Positions 61,894 through 64,000 of a stretch of DNA of 64,000 nucleotides are shown in pieces (position 1 is the stretch's first letter; every line of letters starts with the position of its first letter). Source of the stretch: an uncultured Tissierellia bacterium (lineage in GTDB: Bacteria; Bacillota; Clostridia; Tissierellales; Peptoniphilaceae); the NCBI GenBank assembly GCA_902488465.1, contig CABTWE010000001.1, positions 1-64,000 on the forward strand, given 5' to 3'. Under the pieces are notes generated by a model, which was given only the letters and a program-made list of their open reading frames with translations, was not told the DNA's origin and did no database searches. The translations under genes and the position numbers were made by a program.

Positions 61894-63732
61894 ATGAAAA
61901 AATTATTGACAATAATGCTTGCATTTTTATTATTAAATAGTATAATTATACAAGCAGAACCTGAAAACTATGACACGGTTATTTTAAACGGTAATATTTA
62001 TGATCCGCTTGCCGGCGTTTATCTTAAAAACTATAACATAGGTATAAGCTCCGGTAAAATAAAAAAAATAACACGAGATGAAATAAACGGAAGCAACGTA
62101 ATTGATGCCAAAGACAAACTAATTTTGCCCGGCTTCATAGATGCTCTTTCAGATGCTAAAAACGAAGAATATAATCAACTTCGTTTAAAAGACGGAGTCA
62201 CAACAACGGTTGTAAAATCCAATCTGCCTTTTGATAAATATATTCTTCAGGAAGAAAATCAAATAAGCTATATAAATAGAATTTTGATTTATGATTTCAC
62301 ATCAATTTTTAATCCAAATGCATCAAAAGAAGAAAAGGAAAAGTTTGAATCTGATTTGAAAGAACGTTTGAACGAAGGATATGCCGGTTTGTATTTTAAG
62401 CCGACTCCAAATTCAAAGTTTCCAAATTTAAAAAATATTCCTGAAAATTATCCGATTTATCTCGATTTTTTTGAGTTTGAAGACTCAAAAATCATTCCTT
62501 GGCTCGATAAATTTAAAAATGATCAAAAAAGCGAAAGAAATATTTTTATTGTAAATTCAAATTTTTATTTCAGTTCAATGGATAATATTATCGGTTATTC
62601 AAACGAAGAACAGAATATTTTTATGGGCGGCTACCCTTTTAGCTATACAAATATTGTGCCTTCTGAAATAAGCGACGAAAAATTTAACAAGCTCATTAAT
62701 AAGATTTCAATAAATCAAAGTGAATTCAACATATTTCGTTTGAGTTCTGAAAATAAAAACATGACCGACACGCTTTCAGTTATCGGACTTATTGATGAAA
62801 ACATAATAAATAAAGCTCTAAAAAGTAATTCATTTGTTTCGGAATCTTTTAATCATTTTGACGCACCGAGAGCTTCTACCGCTGGAATAAACACATTTAT
62901 GGGAAGGCTCTTTCTCACTTTCGACAAAGAATTGCCGGAGCAAAAAGATTTTTATAATAATGTATTTTCTCAATCAACAATATTGAGAAATATTTTTGGA
63001 AATCGCTCCTTCCTTCAAAATAAAGGAAGCATAGAAACCGGGTCGGATGCTGACTTAATTATTGTTAACACTGAGAATATTTCACAATTCTCATCAATGA
63101 CAGAAGAAATTCATCCGTCAACCGGAATAGATTCCGTTATACGAAACGGATATATAATTTATGACCAAGGAAATTACAGTGCTGTCGCCCCAAAAGCGTA
63201 CTATTTAAAAGATGAAATCCCTTCATTTATAGATGAAACTTACACGATTTCCACCAAAGGAAAAAAGAAACGAAAATTTGAACTTTTAAACTACGAAGGC
63301 AAACACTATGTAAGAGCTCACGAGCTTGCGGATTATTTAAATATAAAGTATGAAGAGAATGGCGGAACTTTTTATTTCGGTGGAATAATAAGACTCGAAA
63401 TCGGAAATAAAGATTTCACAATCGGCACAAATAAACTAAGTTTAAAAAACTCTCCACAAATTATTGACGGAAGTTATGTTGTGGATATAAATGATTTGGA
63501 TGATATATTTGAAAGCTATTTCAGTATTGAATTAGGCGACGAGACTTTGAACTTTACCGCTGACAAAATGTCAAAACTACTCGACAAAAAAGAAGGCGGC
63601 GAAGGCTCAATTGATGTAGATTTAAACCCTGTTAGTATTTTTATTTCTTATTTAATGGCGGCAGGTTTAATATTTTTATTTGTTTTCTTACTTAACAATA
63701 AAAAGAAAACAAAAACTAAAAAAGGAGAATAG
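61894..63732 (+). CDS. Membrane-anchored amidohydrolase-like protein without metal ligands
   Basis: This 612-residue protein has a signal peptide (1-21, KKLLTIMLAFLLLNSIIIQA). The amidohydrolase framework follows: YDTVILNGNIYDPLAG, KLILPGFIDALSDAKN, LKDGVTTTV, then GSIETGSDADLIIVN and SVIRNGYIIYDQG, most like N-acyl-D-amino-acid deacylases. The HxH metal site that should follow PGFID is replaced by LSD. Residues about 455-560 look like a copper-amine-oxidase N-terminal (stalk) domain, with HYVRAHELADYLNIKYEENG. A C-terminal membrane segment (about 580-602) and a lysine-rich tail end it. It is likely outside the cell and non-hydrolytic, or an enzyme with altered chemistry. Confidence 0.75.
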   Translation: MKKLLTIMLAFLLLNSIIIQAEPENYDTVILNGNIYDPLAGVYLKNYNIGISSGKIKKITRDEINGSNVIDAKDKLILPGFIDALSDAKNEEYNQLRLKDGVTTTVVKSNLPFDKYILQEENQISYINRILIYDFTSIFNPNASKEEKEKFESDLKERLNEGYAGLYFKPTPNSKFPNLKNIPENYPIYLDFFEFEDSKIIPWLDKFKNDQKSERNIFIVNSNFYFSSMDNIIGYSNEEQNIFMGGYPFSYTNIVPSEISDEKFNKLINKISINQSEFNIFRLSSENKNMTDTLSVIGLIDENIINKALKSNSFVSESFNHFDAPRASTAGINTFMGRLFLTFDKELPEQKDFYNNVFSQSTILRNIFGNRSFLQNKGSIETGSDADLIIVNTENISQFSSMTEEIHPSTGIDSVIRNGYIIYDQGNYSAVAPKAYYLKDEIPSFIDETYTISTKGKKKRKFELLNYEGKHYVRAHELADYLNIKYEENGGTFYFGGIIRLEIGNKDFTIGTNKLSLKNSPQIIDGSYVVDINDLDDIFESYFSIELGDETLNFTADKMSKLLDKKEGGEGSIDVDLNPVSIFISYLMAAGLIFLFVFLLNNKKKTKTKKGE

Positions 63733-63734
63733 AT

Positions 63735-64000
63735 ATGAGAGATTTCAGTTTAAAAGAAATATTGGGTCCTATTATGATAGGTCCTTCAAGTTCCCACACT
63801 GCCGGCGCATGTCGACTTGGAAAGATTGCGAGAAATATAGTTGGATCAAACTTTAATTCCGTTACATTTTTACTCCACGGATCTTTTGCAAAAACTTATC
63901 ATGGTCACGGTACCGATAAAGCTTTACTTGCCGGAGTTATGGGATTTTCTCCAAGTGACGAAAGAATTAGAGACTCATTCGAAATTGCCGACAAAATCGG
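63735..64000 (+). CDS. sdaAB: L-serine dehydratase beta subunit, 5' part
   Basis: The first 88 residues, cut by the window edge, begin RDFSLKEILGPIMIGPSSSH. TAGACRLGKIAR and HGSFAKTYHGHGTDKAL follow, the pattern of the beta chain of the iron-sulfur L-serine dehydratase of Gram-positive anaerobes. With the alpha chain it converts serine to pyruvate and ammonia. AAAGGAG lies before the ATG, 2 bases after the previous stop. The alpha gene is expected just beyond the window. Confidence 0.93.
   Translation, partial: MRDFSLKEILGPIMIGPSSSHTAGACRLGKIARNIVGSNFNSVTFLLHGSFAKTYHGHGTDKALLAGVMGFSPSDERIRDSFEIADKI

Noticed and set aside
1..64000. CRISPR arrays, prophage, insertion sequences, tRNA genes
   Set aside because: No regularly spaced repeats, transposase or phage genes, or tRNA-like cloverleaf with the TTCGAAT arm and CCA end were found on reading both strands. 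Every gap above 300 bases is accounted for by rRNA promoters or rnpB.

Overview
The window comes from the chromosome of a low-GC (roughly 30 %) Gram-positive anaerobe. Gene content and gene order are Firmicutes-like. A long block (about 43.1 kb down to 15.3 kb) runs lepB-lepA-hemW-hrcA-grpE-dnaK-dnaJ-prmA-rsmE-mtaB-HIT-rpsU-yqeY-nfeD-floA-phoH-ybeY-dgk-cdd-era-recO-glyQ/S-like-ppsR-dgt-dnaG-rpoD-trmK-nif3, nearly the order known from Bacillus subtilis. The sporulation genes that share this neighbourhood in Bacillus (gpr, spoIIP, yqfC, yqfD) are missing. A class A RNase P RNA, a PPDK and the base composition suggest a non-sporulating member of the Tissierellia/Peptoniphilaceae type. That placement is inference, not proof.

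Layout. 1-108: 5' end of a 16S rRNA gene (minus) with two tandem rRNA promoters up to 384. 402-14836 (minus): TPR protein, membrane protein, argS, mutS2, U32 peptidase, zapA, pheT, pheS, rRNA methyltransferase, trkA, trkH. 14934-15276: rnpB and its terminator. 15302-26834 (minus): expanded macromolecular-synthesis operon. 27070-30699 (minus): ybeY, phoH, an unknown gene, floA, nfeD. 30781-31419: yqeY and rpsU. 31499-35836: HIT, mtaB, rsmE, prmA, dnaJ. 35917-39328: dnaK, grpE, hrcA under two CIRCE operators. 39527-43128: hemW, lepA, lepB. 43285-48871 (plus): a half-size PPDK regulatory protein, ppdK and an ABC transporter pair. 48917-56283 (minus): a purD-purL fusion, trpS, a zinc metallopeptidase and a membrane protein. 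56394-61800 (minus): CYTH protein, nagB, phosphoesterase, a YhaN/YhaO-like pair and a PfkB-like protein. 61894-64000 (plus): an anchored amidohydrolase-like protein and the start of sdaAB.

Most of the window is housekeeping: translation (argS, pheST, trpS, lepA, rRNA/tRNA modification), replication and transcription (dnaG, rpoD), chaperones and potassium uptake. The unusual content is a set of remodelled enzymes. The glyQ and glyS genes stand in their conserved place but have lost class II synthetase motifs and about 70-100 residues, so they look like a retained non-catalytic pair. A PDRP-type regulator reduced to its P-loop half precedes ppdK, while a full-length copy lies 22 kb away. PurD and PurL are joined into one 1643-residue chain at an exact protein boundary. 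A PfkB-fold kinase and a D-aminoacylase-like hydrolase both lack expected catalytic residues. Regulatory DNA is also informative: duplicated CIRCE elements, a dnaJ promoter that starts inside its own upstream terminator hairpin, and an rnpB promoter inside the end of nif3.
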